Source of the DNA: Lachnospiraceae bacterium
Lineage (GTDB): Bacteria; Bacillota; Clostridia; Lachnospirales; Lachnospiraceae
DNA: 64,000 nt
Assembly: GCA_017450485.1 (NCBI GenBank)
Contig: JAFSTN010000033.1
Coordinates: 62,001-126,000, forward strand
Direction: 5' to 3'
The position numbers and the translations under genes are program-made. This document shows, piece by piece, positions 30,054 to 37,999 of this stretch. The notes beneath the pieces were generated by a model that did no database searches, was not told where the DNA came from, and was given only the letters and a program-made list of their open reading frames with translations. The first letter of the stretch is position 1. Each line of letters starts with the position of its first letter.

Positions 30054-31490
30054 ATGTCAGAACAGGTTAAAAAACCGGTCGGAATCATGGAAACAGTGCT
30101 TCGTGATGCTCATCAGTCCCTGATAGCCACACGTATGCCTACCGAGGTTATGCTTCCGATCGTTGAAACTATGGATAAAGTCGGATACGCTGCTGTTGAA
30201 TGCTGGGGAGGTGCTACTTTCGATGCATCACTCAGATTCCTGAAGGAAGATCCCTGGGAGAGACTTCGTAAGCTGCGTGACGGATTTAAGAATACAAAAC
30301 TCCAGATGCTTTTCCGCGGACAGAACATTCTTGGTTATCGCCCGTATGCGGATGACGTGGTATATGCTTTCGTTGAGAGATCCATCGCAAACGGTATCGA
30401 TGTCATCAGAATATTTGACTGCTTAAACGATCTGCGTAACCTGCAGGCAGCTGTAGATGCCACGAACAAGATCAAGAAGCAGGAGGGCAGAGGCGAGTCT
30501 CAGATAGCTCTGTCATATACACTCGGTGATGCGTATACTCTTGAGTATTGGGCAGATACCGCAAAGAAGATCGAGGAGATGGGCGCGGATTCCATCTGTA
30601 TCAAGGATATGGCCGGTCTGCTCGTTCCTTACAAAGCTGCAGAGCTTGTTAAGACTCTTAAAGAGAATACCAAGCTTCCTATCCAGCTTCATACTCACTA
30701 TACTTCAGGTGTTGCTTCCATGACCTACCTGAAGGCAGTTGAAGCCGGCGTGGATATAATTGACTGTGCAATATCACCTTTTGCATTGGGTACATCTCAG
30801 CCTGCAACGGAAGTTATGGTTGAGACCTTCAAGGGTACCGAATATGATACCGGCTATGATCAGAAGATCCTTGCGGAAATCGCTGATTACTTTACTCCTT
30901 ACAGAGAGGAATGCTTGAAGAGCGGTCTGATGAGCACCAAGGTCCTGGGTGTTAACATCAAAACTCTGCTTTATCAGGTTCCCGGCGGCATGCTCAGTAA
31001 CATGGTCAGCCAGCTGAAAGAGCAGAATGCCGAGGATAAGTACAGAGAAGTGCTTGAAGAGATCCCGAGAGTCCGTAAGGACTGCGGTGAGCCTCCGCTT
31101 GTTACACCTTCATCACAGATCGTGGGTACACAGGCTATCTTTAATGTATTGATGGGTGAGAGATATAAGATGGCTACCGGTGAGTTTAAGGATCTGCTTC
31201 GCGGTAACTACGGACAGACCATTAAGCCCATGAATCAGGAAGTTATTGATAAGGTAATCCCGGGAGAGCCTCGTTCTACAGCACGTTCCGCTGAAGCTAC
31301 CGGACGTACGGAGCCCGAGCTTGCTTCGATTGAAGCAGAAATGAAGCAGTATAAGCAGCAGGAAGAGGATGTGCTTTCTTATGCATTGTTCCCTCAGGTC
31401 GCAAAGGACTTCTTCGAGTATCGTGAAGCCCAGCAGACCGGCATAGACGGTGCGTCTGCCGATAAGGCTAACGGAGCTTATCCCGTATAA
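30054..31490 (+). CDS. Pyruvate/oxaloacetate carboxyltransferase (OadA / 5S-like)
   Basis: Second carboxyltransferase of the cluster, of the TIM-barrel type found in OadA, pyruvate carboxylase and the 5S subunit of transcarboxylase. It exchanges CO2 between carboxybiotin and pyruvate/oxaloacetate. The 478 residues hold the metal-site aspartate in VLRDAHQSLIATRM, the lysine expected to be carbamylated in ICIKDMAGLL and the metal histidines in LHTHYTSG. The end lacks a biotinyl domain, which is supplied by the separate carrier gene, again as in the 5S subunit (about 505 residues). Last gene before a strong terminator. Confidence 0.93.
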   Translation: MSEQVKKPVGIMETVLRDAHQSLIATRMPTEVMLPIVETMDKVGYAAVECWGGATFDASLRFLKEDPWERLRKLRDGFKNTKLQMLFRGQNILGYRPYADDVVYAFVERSIANGIDVIRIFDCLNDLRNLQAAVDATNKIKKQEGRGESQIALSYTLGDAYTLEYWADTAKKIEEMGADSICIKDMAGLLVPYKAAELVKTLKENTKLPIQLHTHYTSGVASMTYLKAVEAGVDIIDCAISPFALGTSQPATEVMVETFKGTEYDTGYDQKILAEIADYFTPYREECLKSGLMSTKVLGVNIKTLLYQVPGGMLSNMVSQLKEQNAEDKYREVLEEIPRVRKDCGEPPLVTPSSQIVGTQAIFNVLMGERYKMATGEFKDLLRGNYGQTIKPMNQEVIDKVIPGEPRSTARSAEATGRTEPELASIEAEMKQYKQQEEDVLSYALFPQVAKDFFEYREAQQTGIDGASADKANGAYPV

Positions 31491-31508
31491 TTATCGATAA
31501 TGTTTCGG

Positions 31509-31544
31509 AAACCTCTGTCAGGATAACTTGACAGAGGTTTTTTT
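31509..31544 (+). terminator. Rho-independent terminator of the decarboxylase operon
   Basis: AAACCTCTGTCA (31509-31520) pairs with TGACAGAGGTTT (31529-31540) around an eight-base loop, and the right arm runs into a T-tract ending at 31544. This is the clearest intrinsic terminator in the window. Confidence 0.93.
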
Positions 31545-31554
31545 ATTGATTATA

Positions 31555-31568
31555 ATAACATACGTTAT
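31555..31568. promoter_or_regulatory. Possible operator in the TetR gene leader
   Basis: ATAAC (31555-31559) and GTTAT (31564-31568) form an inverted repeat with a four-base spacer. A second, looser symmetry centred on GTTAAC (31571-31576) lies next to it. Autoregulation by the following TetR protein is a reasonable guess from position only. Confidence 0.3.
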
Positions 31569-31607
31569 AAGTTAACATAATCTAACACTCGAAATGGGGG
31601 ATACAAT

Positions 31608-32153
31608 ATGCCAAGAACAATTACGATCACCAGAGAAAACCTGATAGATGCAGCTGTTTCTCTGCTCAAGAGAGAAGGGATGAATGCACTGACAGCCCGT
31701 AAACTGGCAAAGGAAGCAGGTTGCTCTACCCAGCCGATCTTCCGTGCATATCAGAATATGGATGAACTGTATGCGGATGTATTCGGCGTGTGCGCAGGCA
31801 TGTTCAACGATCATTGTGCTTCTTTCCAGTCAAACAGCAACGTTCCGTTTGTTAATCTGGGCTTAGCCTATATCAGTTTTGCCCAGAACAATAAAGAAAT
31901 CTTCAGATTGCTGTTTCTTTCCGACAACAGATACGGCAGAAGCCTCGTTGAGCTCTTGAACGGTGAGACCGGATTCCTGAAAGAGCAGATCTCATCCGCA
32001 AAAGCACAGGGCTCATCTGATCCTCAGGGATTGTTCATGAAAATGTGGATGCTCATTCACGGAAGCGCATGCATGTGTCTGACCGATGATTATGATCTGG
32101 ATATGGAATCCACACGCAGACTGCTTGAAGATGCTGAGAAGGTATTCGCATAA
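31608..32153 (+). CDS. TetR/AcrR family transcriptional regulator
   Basis: A 181-residue DNA-binding regulator. The N-terminal helix-turn-helix (about residues 8-55) reads ITRENLIDAAVSLLKREGM then LTARKLAKEAGCSTQPIFRAYQNMDEL, the classic TetR layout. The C-terminal helical ligand-binding domain is divergent. The gene lies 118 bases after the decarboxylase operon and directly before an RpiR regulator, sharing its reading direction. Its targets are unknown; the upstream operon or its own gene are the simplest candidates. Confidence 0.9.
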   Translation: MPRTITITRENLIDAAVSLLKREGMNALTARKLAKEAGCSTQPIFRAYQNMDELYADVFGVCAGMFNDHCASFQSNSNVPFVNLGLAYISFAQNNKEIFRLLFLSDNRYGRSLVELLNGETGFLKEQISSAKAQGSSDPQGLFMKMWMLIHGSACMCLTDDYDLDMESTRRLLEDAEKVFA

Positions 32154-33104
32154 ATGAATATCAAAAAGGACTTCATAACCCGCATAAATGAGAATTTCGC
32201 CAGAATGAGCAAGGGTCAGAAGGCCATTGCATCCTATATCTACGATAATTTTGAGCAGGCTGCTTTCATGACTGCGGCGAAGATAGGTGAAGCAGTTCAT
32301 GTTTCGGAGTCTACCGTTGTAAGATTTGCGACCTTTCTCGGATATGACGGTTATCCTGAGTTCCAGCGTGATCTTGAGGCTTTTATTCAGGATAAGCTGT
32401 CTGCAGTCTCCAAGATGGATGTCAGATACGGCAAAAGCAGCCAGTCCGATATCCTTAATATGGTTCTCGGGGCAGATATAGAGAAGATCCAGCATACGAT
32501 CGAAAATCTGGATCCGGTTGCTTTTGAGACGGCAGTTGATTATATGCTGTCGGCAAAGCATGTTTACATTATCGGATTGCGAAGCTGTGAGCCCCTTGCC
32601 AGGTTTCTTCATTTCTACCTGAGCATGGTGCGTCCTGATGTCATACTGATCTCCACAACATCCGTCACCGAGACTTTTGAACAGATGATACGGGTCTCAG
32701 AAGAGGATTGTGTCGTCGGTATCAGCTTCCCGAGATATTCGATGCGTACGCTTAAAGCGCTTGAATTTGCCAGCGACCGTAATGCTAAGGTTATTACCAT
32801 AACCGATTCCGTATACAGCCCTCTTAATCTTTACAGTTCATGTAATCTTCTCGCCAGAAGCGATATGGTTTCCATCGTTGATTCGCTTGTGGCACCTCTC
32901 AGCGTGATTAATGCGCTCGTTGTGGCATTTGTTTTGAAATCGCCCGATTCCACGAGAGAGAATCTCAAGAATCTTGAATTTGCATGGAATAATTATCAGG
33001 TATATTTGAATGATGAGATCAATTTCATAGGCGATGAACCGATGCTGAATGTTCCCTTATGGAAAACCGATGTGTCCTCCGGTGAGGATGCGAACGATCA
33101 ATGA
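32154..33104 (+). CDS. MurR/RpiR family transcriptional regulator
   Basis: A 316-residue regulator with an N-terminal HTH_6 domain (about 1-80, including KIGEAVHVSESTVVRFATFLGYDGYPEFQ) and a SIS sugar-phosphate-binding domain (about 125-260, HVYIIGLRSCEPLARFLH). Members usually sense phosphosugars and control sugar or amino-sugar genes. The ATG follows the TetR stop immediately and the stop overlaps the next start by four bases. It is therefore translated with a TetR regulator and a flavoprotein. No sugar operon is nearby, so the ligand is unknown. Confidence 0.92.
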   Translation: MNIKKDFITRINENFARMSKGQKAIASYIYDNFEQAAFMTAAKIGEAVHVSESTVVRFATFLGYDGYPEFQRDLEAFIQDKLSAVSKMDVRYGKSSQSDILNMVLGADIEKIQHTIENLDPVAFETAVDYMLSAKHVYIIGLRSCEPLARFLHFYLSMVRPDVILISTTSVTETFEQMIRVSEEDCVVGISFPRYSMRTLKALEFASDRNAKVITITDSVYSPLNLYSSCNLLARSDMVSIVDSLVAPLSVINALVVAFVLKSPDSTRENLKNLEFAWNNYQVYLNDEINFIGDEPMLNVPLWKTDVSSGEDANDQ

Positions 33105-34315
33105 AAACAGTTATCGTCGGAGGAGGCGCTGCCGGAATGCTGGCAGCTATAGGTGCGGCGGAAACAGGCTCGGAAGTGCTGATCCTCGAACGTAATGAGA
33201 AACTCGGCAAAAAAATATATATAACCGGCAAGGGAAGATGCAATCTGACCAATGACGCTCCGGTAGATGTCATTATGAAGAATGTGGTGCGAAACCCCAA
33301 GTTCCTTTATTCTGCGTTTAATTCCTTTGATAACCGGGATATAGTTACACTCATGCATCAGCAGGGGTGTGAGACCAAGGTCGAACGCGGAGGAAGGGTG
33401 TTTCCGGTATCCGATCACGCTTCTGATGTGATCAAAGCGCTCAGATCCAGGCTCGACCTGCTCGGTGTCACGGTCAGGCTCAGGTGCAGAGTTACCGAAT
33501 TGATGCTTGAATCCGGACGTATCACGGGTGTGAAAACGGATTCCGGTGACACGGTATCGGCAGACCGTGTGATTCTGGCATGTGGCGGAGCCGGTTATCC
33601 GACCACAGGTTCCGACGGTTCGATGTTTGTTTTGCTGCGCAGGGCCGGTCATCATATCATTGAACCCAGACCGGCTCTTTGTTCACTCATCAGCCCTGAA
33701 GAGTGGATACCGGATCTGCAGGGACTTTCTCTTAAAAATGTTTCCCTCAGACTGCTTCGCAACGGTAAGAAAGTATATGAAGAGCTTGGTGAGATGCTGT
33801 TTACTCATAACGGGATCAGCGGGCCCCTGGCTTTGTCCGCGAGCTCATATTATGAACCCGGAGACAGTGTCGCGGTCGATCTGAAGCCCGGACTCAACGA
33901 GGATAAGCTTGATGAAAGGGTGCAGAGAGATTTCAGGGAATATTCAAATAAGTTTTTTTCCAATTCGTTAAGTGATCTGTTACCCAAAAGTCTGATTCCG
34001 GTAATTGTTGGATTATCAGGCATAGATCCCGCAAAGAAGGTTCATCAGATCACGGGAGAAGAACGCAAACAGCTGTGTTTCCTGCTGAAAAATATGAGTA
34101 TAAGAATAGACTCCACAGCGAGTTTTGATGAAGCTGTTATAACACGCGGAGGCGTGGACGTGAAGGAGATAGATCCATCCACTATGCAATCCCGCCTGAT
34201 AGAAGGATTGTCTTTTGCGGGTGAGATGATAGATACAGACGCATTGACCGGCGGCTATAATCTGCAGATAGCCTGGTCTACGGGTTATCTCGCAGGAACA
34301 TGCGCCGCCTGGTAG
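33101..34315 (+). CDS. NAD(P)/FAD-dependent oxidoreductase, BaiN/HI0933 (YhiN) family
   Basis: A 404-residue flavoprotein. It starts with the FAD dinucleotide-binding motif VIVGGGAAGMLAAIGAAE. The family signature KLGKKIYITGKGRCNLTND follows, and a C-terminal FAD motif reads LSFAGEMIDTDALTGGYNLQIAWSTG. The HI0933 group is nearly universal in Firmicutes and lacks a general assigned reaction; one member, BaiN, acts in bile-acid dehydroxylation in a gut clostridium. No other bai gene is present, so that role is not inferred. Commonly found upstream of cmk in clostridia, as here. Confidence 0.9.
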   Translation: MKTVIVGGGAAGMLAAIGAAETGSEVLILERNEKLGKKIYITGKGRCNLTNDAPVDVIMKNVVRNPKFLYSAFNSFDNRDIVTLMHQQGCETKVERGGRVFPVSDHASDVIKALRSRLDLLGVTVRLRCRVTELMLESGRITGVKTDSGDTVSADRVILACGGAGYPTTGSDGSMFVLLRRAGHHIIEPRPALCSLISPEEWIPDLQGLSLKNVSLRLLRNGKKVYEELGEMLFTHNGISGPLALSASSYYEPGDSVAVDLKPGLNEDKLDERVQRDFREYSNKFFSNSLSDLLPKSLIPVIVGLSGIDPAKKVHQITGEERKQLCFLLKNMSIRIDSTASFDEAVITRGGVDVKEIDPSTMQSRLIEGLSFAGEMIDTDALTGGYNLQIAWSTGYLAGTCAAW

Positions 34316-34363
34316 TTAAATCACTGTGCAGTAATAAATCTTATCTTTAGACGGAGGAATGAG

Positions 34364-35032
34364 ATGAACATTGCGATCGACGGACCGGCCGGAGCCGGGA
34401 AAAGCACTATAGCCAAACTTGTATCGGCCAAACTGGGATATATCTATGTTGATACCGGTGCCATGTTCAGGGCTGTGGCTTATAATTGCACAAAGAACGG
34501 TATTGATAAAGATGATACTGCCGCGATTTCGGAAAGCTTATCCAAAGCTGATATCTCCATCAAATATGTGGGGAACGTACAAAGGGTTTTCCTGAATGAT
34601 GAAGATGTGACTGATCACCTGAGAGATGAGTCTGTAGGAAATATGGCTTCAGTGGTAGCCAGGATCCCGGCTGTAAGAAGCAAGCTGCTCGAGCTGCAGC
34701 GTAAGCTGGCTCGTGAAAATGACGTCGTAATGGACGGAAGGGATATAGGCACCTGTGTTTTACCCGATGCGGAACTCAAAGTATACCTTACCGCCTCAAG
34801 TGCTGTCAGGGCTAAACGCAGATATGATGAGCTTGTTGCAAAGGGCGAGACACCGGATATTGATGTGATAGAAAAGGATATCATAGAGCGTGATGAACGC
34901 GACATGAATCGTGAGATAGCTCCTCTTAAGCAGGCGGATGATGCTGTTCTGGTAGATTCGTCCTATATGACAATAGATGAGGTCGCTGCCAAGATCATTT
35001 CTCTGGCAGAAGAAGCGGGAGCGGGGGTCTGA
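34364..35032 (+). CDS. cmk: Cytidylate kinase
   Basis: Phosphorylates CMP and dCMP with ATP. The 222 residues contain the Walker A loop GPAGAGKST at residues 6-14, the YVDTGAMFRAVAY substrate region, VVMDGRDIGTCVLPDAELK and the lid arginines in RDERDMNREIAPLKQADDA. A GGAGG ribosome site precedes the ATG at 34364. It heads the conserved clostridial order cmk-ispH-rpsA, with six bases to ispH. Confidence 0.97.
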   Translation: MNIAIDGPAGAGKSTIAKLVSAKLGYIYVDTGAMFRAVAYNCTKNGIDKDDTAAISESLSKADISIKYVGNVQRVFLNDEDVTDHLRDESVGNMASVVARIPAVRSKLLELQRKLARENDVVMDGRDIGTCVLPDAELKVYLTASSAVRAKRRYDELVAKGETPDIDVIEKDIIERDERDMNREIAPLKQADDAVLVDSSYMTIDEVAAKIISLAEEAGAGV

Positions 35033-35038
35033 CCTGAT

Positions 35039-35887
35039 ATGGAAGTGATCACAGCCAGATCGGCCGGATTCTGTTTCGGTGTACGCCGGGCGGTCGATAC
35101 GGTTTACGAACTAAGCGAGGGCAATAAAAAAATATATACTTTCGGTCCTATCATTCATAACGAAACTGTGGTTAACGATCTGTCCGAACGTGGCGTGGGT
35201 ATTGTTGACAGCCTTGATGAGATACGCGGTCTTGATCCGGCGGATACGGTTATAGTCATACGTTCACATGGTGTCAGCGAAGAAATCTATGATGCCGTAT
35301 CCGGGATGGGATTTGAGATAGTCGATACTACATGCCCGTTTGTCAAAAGGATACATGAAGCCGTAAGAAACGCATCGGAAGACGGTCAGGAGATCCTGAT
35401 CCTCGGTTCCCCCGATCATCCCGAAGTCCAGGGGATAATGGGGTGGTGCCACGGTCCGGTACAGATCATTGAAAATGTGGAAAGCGCGAGATCATACAAA
35501 CCGCTTACCGGCAGGCCCATAACACTGGTTTCTCAAACCACCTTCAATCACAAGAAATTTGAAGATATAGTTGAAATACTGATATCGGGAGAGTATAATG
35601 TTAATGTTATGAATACTATCTGTAACGCTACTCTCACGCGTCAGAACGAGGCTGAGGAACTCGCATCGAGAGCTGATGTTATGATAGTCATAGGTGGCAA
35701 GCATTCCTCGAACACACGCAAATTATACGATATTTGCGCTGCCAGATGTGAGCACACCTATTTCATAGAAACACTGGATGACTTGAATTTAGAAGTACCT
35801 AAATCTGTTCGACTGGTGGGTATTACAGCGGGGGCGTCTACTCCGCAAAATCTTATTGAGGAGGTTCAAAAAGAATGGAAGAATTAA
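35039..35887 (+). CDS. ispH: 4-hydroxy-3-methylbut-2-enyl diphosphate reductase
   Basis: Last step of the MEP isoprenoid pathway: makes isopentenyl and dimethylallyl diphosphate with a [4Fe-4S] cluster. The 282 residues carry the three cluster cysteines Cys12 (AGFCFGVRRA), Cys99 (DTTCPFV) and Cys195 (TICNATLTRQ), plus RSHGVS and VSQTTFN substrate-binding segments. In many clostridia IspH is fused to ribosomal protein S1. Here the two are separate, but the end of ispH overlaps the start of rpsA by 13 bases in a different frame. The rpsA ribosome site GAGGAGG lies inside ispH. Confidence 0.97.
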   Translation: MEVITARSAGFCFGVRRAVDTVYELSEGNKKIYTFGPIIHNETVVNDLSERGVGIVDSLDEIRGLDPADTVIVIRSHGVSEEIYDAVSGMGFEIVDTTCPFVKRIHEAVRNASEDGQEILILGSPDHPEVQGIMGWCHGPVQIIENVESARSYKPLTGRPITLVSQTTFNHKKFEDIVEILISGEYNVNVMNTICNATLTRQNEAEELASRADVMIVIGGKHSSNTRKLYDICAARCEHTYFIETLDDLNLEVPKSVRLVGITAGASTPQNLIEEVQKEWKN

Positions 35888-37086
35888 CTTTTGAACAAAT
35901 GTTAGACGAATCTTTTAAAACAATACACACAGGAGAGGTAGTTGAAGGTACTGTTATCGATGTTAAGCCTGAAGAAATGGTTCTCAACATAGGATACAAG
36001 TCTGACGGTATTCTTACACAGAACGAATATAGCAACGAACGTACCGACCTGACTACGGTCGCTAAAGTCGGCGACACGATGGAAGTCAAGATCATCAAAG
36101 TCAATGACGGCGAAGGTCAGGTATTGCTTTCATACAAGAGACTTGCTGCCGATCGCGGCAACAAGCGTATCGAAGAAGCTTTCAACAATCAGGAAGTTCT
36201 TACCGCTACTGTCAATCAGGTTTTGGAAGGCGGCTTAAGTGTAGTTGTGGATGAGGTTCGCATCTTTATCCCTGCAAGCCTTGTTTCCGATACTTATGAG
36301 AGAGATCTCAGCAAATATAAGGATCAGGAGATTCAGTTCGTTATTACCGAGTATAATCCCCGCAGACGCAGATATATCGGTGACCGCAGACAGCTTATAG
36401 CAGCCGAGAAGGCAGAGCTTCAGAAGAAGCTGTTTGAGACACTGAGCGTAGGCGATATCATCGAGGGTACAGTCAAGAATGTTACCGATTTCGGCGCTTT
36501 CGTAGATCTCGGCGGAGCAGACGGTCTGCTTCATATTTCCGAGATGAGCTGGGGCCGTATCGAGAATCCGAAGAAGGTATTCAAATCCGGCGATAAGGTC
36601 AAAGTTCTGGTTAAAGAGATCAATGGTTCCAAGATCGCTCTTTCACGTAAGTTTGATGACGAGAATCCCTGGAAGGGCGCCGAAGACAAATATGCCATCG
36701 GTACCATCGTCACCGGTAAAGTTGCCCGCATGACTGAGTTCGGCGCTTTTATCGAACTTGAAAGCGGTATTGATGCTTTGCTTCATGTATCGCAGATATC
36801 CAGAGATCGTGTCGAGAAGCCCAGCGATGTTCTTAAGCTCGGTGAAGAGATCACAGCTAAGGTTGTTGATTTCAGTGCGGAGTCACATAAGATCTCTCTG
36901 AGCGTTAGAGCTCTGACAGCTCCTCAGACTGCCGACGAAGAAGCAGAAGAAGACAGCAGCGATGCAGAGGTTGTATCTGTTGATATAGATGCCGAGATTG
37001 CAAAGCAGGCAGAAGAAGGGGACGCTGTCGAAGAGACGGAGGAAGCTCCTGCCGATGAAGCTCCCGCGGAAGATACTGCTGAATAA
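35875..37086 (+). CDS. rpsA: 30S ribosomal protein S1-like protein (four S1 domains)
   Basis: RNA-binding protein of the S1 family that helps mRNA bind the small ribosomal subunit. Four S1 repeats occupy about residues 17-87, 100-166, 187-256 and 273-346. Repeats three and four are the most typical (GTVKNVTDFGAFVDLGG..GLLHISEMSW and GKVARMTEFGAFIELESG..ALLHVSQIS). Repeat two is diverged. The last 45 residues are acidic and probably unstructured. At 403 residues it is shorter than the six-domain proteobacterial S1 and of the usual Firmicute size. Translation is coupled to ispH by overlap. Confidence 0.93.
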   Translation: MEELTFEQMLDESFKTIHTGEVVEGTVIDVKPEEMVLNIGYKSDGILTQNEYSNERTDLTTVAKVGDTMEVKIIKVNDGEGQVLLSYKRLAADRGNKRIEEAFNNQEVLTATVNQVLEGGLSVVVDEVRIFIPASLVSDTYERDLSKYKDQEIQFVITEYNPRRRRYIGDRRQLIAAEKAELQKKLFETLSVGDIIEGTVKNVTDFGAFVDLGGADGLLHISEMSWGRIENPKKVFKSGDKVKVLVKEINGSKIALSRKFDDENPWKGAEDKYAIGTIVTGKVARMTEFGAFIELESGIDALLHVSQISRDRVEKPSDVLKLGEEITAKVVDFSAESHKISLSVRALTAPQTADEEAEEDSSDAEVVSVDIDAEIAKQAEEGDAVEETEEAPADEAPAEDTAE

Positions 37087-37119
37087 TTTTACTACATCTC
37101 AAAGGAGACGTTGAGCATT

Positions 37120-37905
37120 ATGCCTGCATTTGATTATGAGTGGCTCAAAAAATCAGTATATGAACTGACCAAGATCGATCTAAACGCTTATAAAGAGCGT
37201 CAGATGAAGCGTCGTATCGATACATTGATCGATAGGAACGGGATCGTAGGTTATGATAAATACATCCAGTTACTCAAGACAAACAGAGAGAAATTCGAAG
37301 AATTCGTCAATTATCTGACCATCAATGTATCTGAGTTTTATCGCAATCCGGATCAGTGGAAGATCCTTGAGGAACAGGTTTTTCCTCAGTTGATCGATAA
37401 GTTCGGCAAGAATCTTAAGATCTGGAGTGCAGCATGCTCAACTGGTGATGAGCCGTATTCTTTGGCCATGTGTCTGAGCAAGTTCATTCCGCTTAACCAG
37501 ATACATATCACGGCTACGGATATCGATAAGCAGGTTATGGCTCAGGCCAAGACCGGTCTGTATGATGAGAAGAGTATTGCAGGTGTTCCCGCAGAGTATA
37601 AGAAGAAATACTTCACTCAGATAGGCAAGTCTTATCAGATATCGGATGAGATCAAGAGATGTGTTACATTCCAGCAGCATAATCTTCTGAAGGATAAGTA
37701 TTTCGATAATTATCATCTGATCGTTTGCCGCAATGTGGTCATTTACTTTACGGAGGATGCCAAAGCAGAGATATACAAGAAGTTTGCGGGTTCTCTTGTA
37801 AAGGGCGGAATGCTTTTCATAGGATCTACAGAACAGATAGTTCAATACAGGCAGTGCGGATTCGAAAGATTGAATTCATTCTTCTACCAAGTACCCGAGG
37901 CATAA
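37120..37905 (+). CDS. CheR-type protein-glutamate O-methyltransferase
   Basis: Methylates glutamates of chemoreceptors using S-adenosylmethionine. The 261-residue protein has the CheR N-terminal helical domain (about 1-75), the SEFYRNPDQW stretch and the SAM-binding LKIWSAACSTGDEPYSLAM. The catalytic-domain hallmark LIVCRNVVIYF is also present. ATG at 37120 is taken; a TTG at 37111 is too close to the AAAGGAG site. No chemoreceptor, cheA or flagellar gene is nearby, and it sits downstream of rpsA, followed by a terminator. Isolated CheR genes in clostridia sometimes act outside chemotaxis, so I give no gene symbol. Confidence 0.9.
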   Translation: MPAFDYEWLKKSVYELTKIDLNAYKERQMKRRIDTLIDRNGIVGYDKYIQLLKTNREKFEEFVNYLTINVSEFYRNPDQWKILEEQVFPQLIDKFGKNLKIWSAACSTGDEPYSLAMCLSKFIPLNQIHITATDIDKQVMAQAKTGLYDEKSIAGVPAEYKKKYFTQIGKSYQISDEIKRCVTFQQHNLLKDKYFDNYHLIVCRNVVIYFTEDAKAEIYKKFAGSLVKGGMLFIGSTEQIVQYRQCGFERLNSFFYQVPEA

Positions 37906-37928
37906 AAAGACAGTTAATACTGATATTT

Positions 37929-37956
37929 AAAGGACTCCTTTACGGAGTCCTTTTTT
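37929..37956 (+). terminator. Rho-independent terminator after the CheR gene
   Basis: AAAGGACTCC (37929-37938) pairs with GGAGTCCTTT (37944-37953) around a five-base loop and continues into a run of six Ts. It lies between the convergent CheR and RNase H-like genes. Confidence 0.92.
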
Positions 37957-37999
37957 ATGATTTCTTGCAGATGAACAATCATACCGTTATGATATACGA

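Noticed and set aside
33101..34315. Bile-acid (bai) gene
   Set aside because: HI0933-family flavoproteins are general in Firmicutes and no other bai gene is present.
35859..35890. Programmed -1 frameshift joining ispH to rpsA
   Set aside because: The zero-frame codons (GTT CAA AAA GAA) do not form a proper slippery heptamer and rpsA has its own strong ribosome site, so separate translation is simpler.
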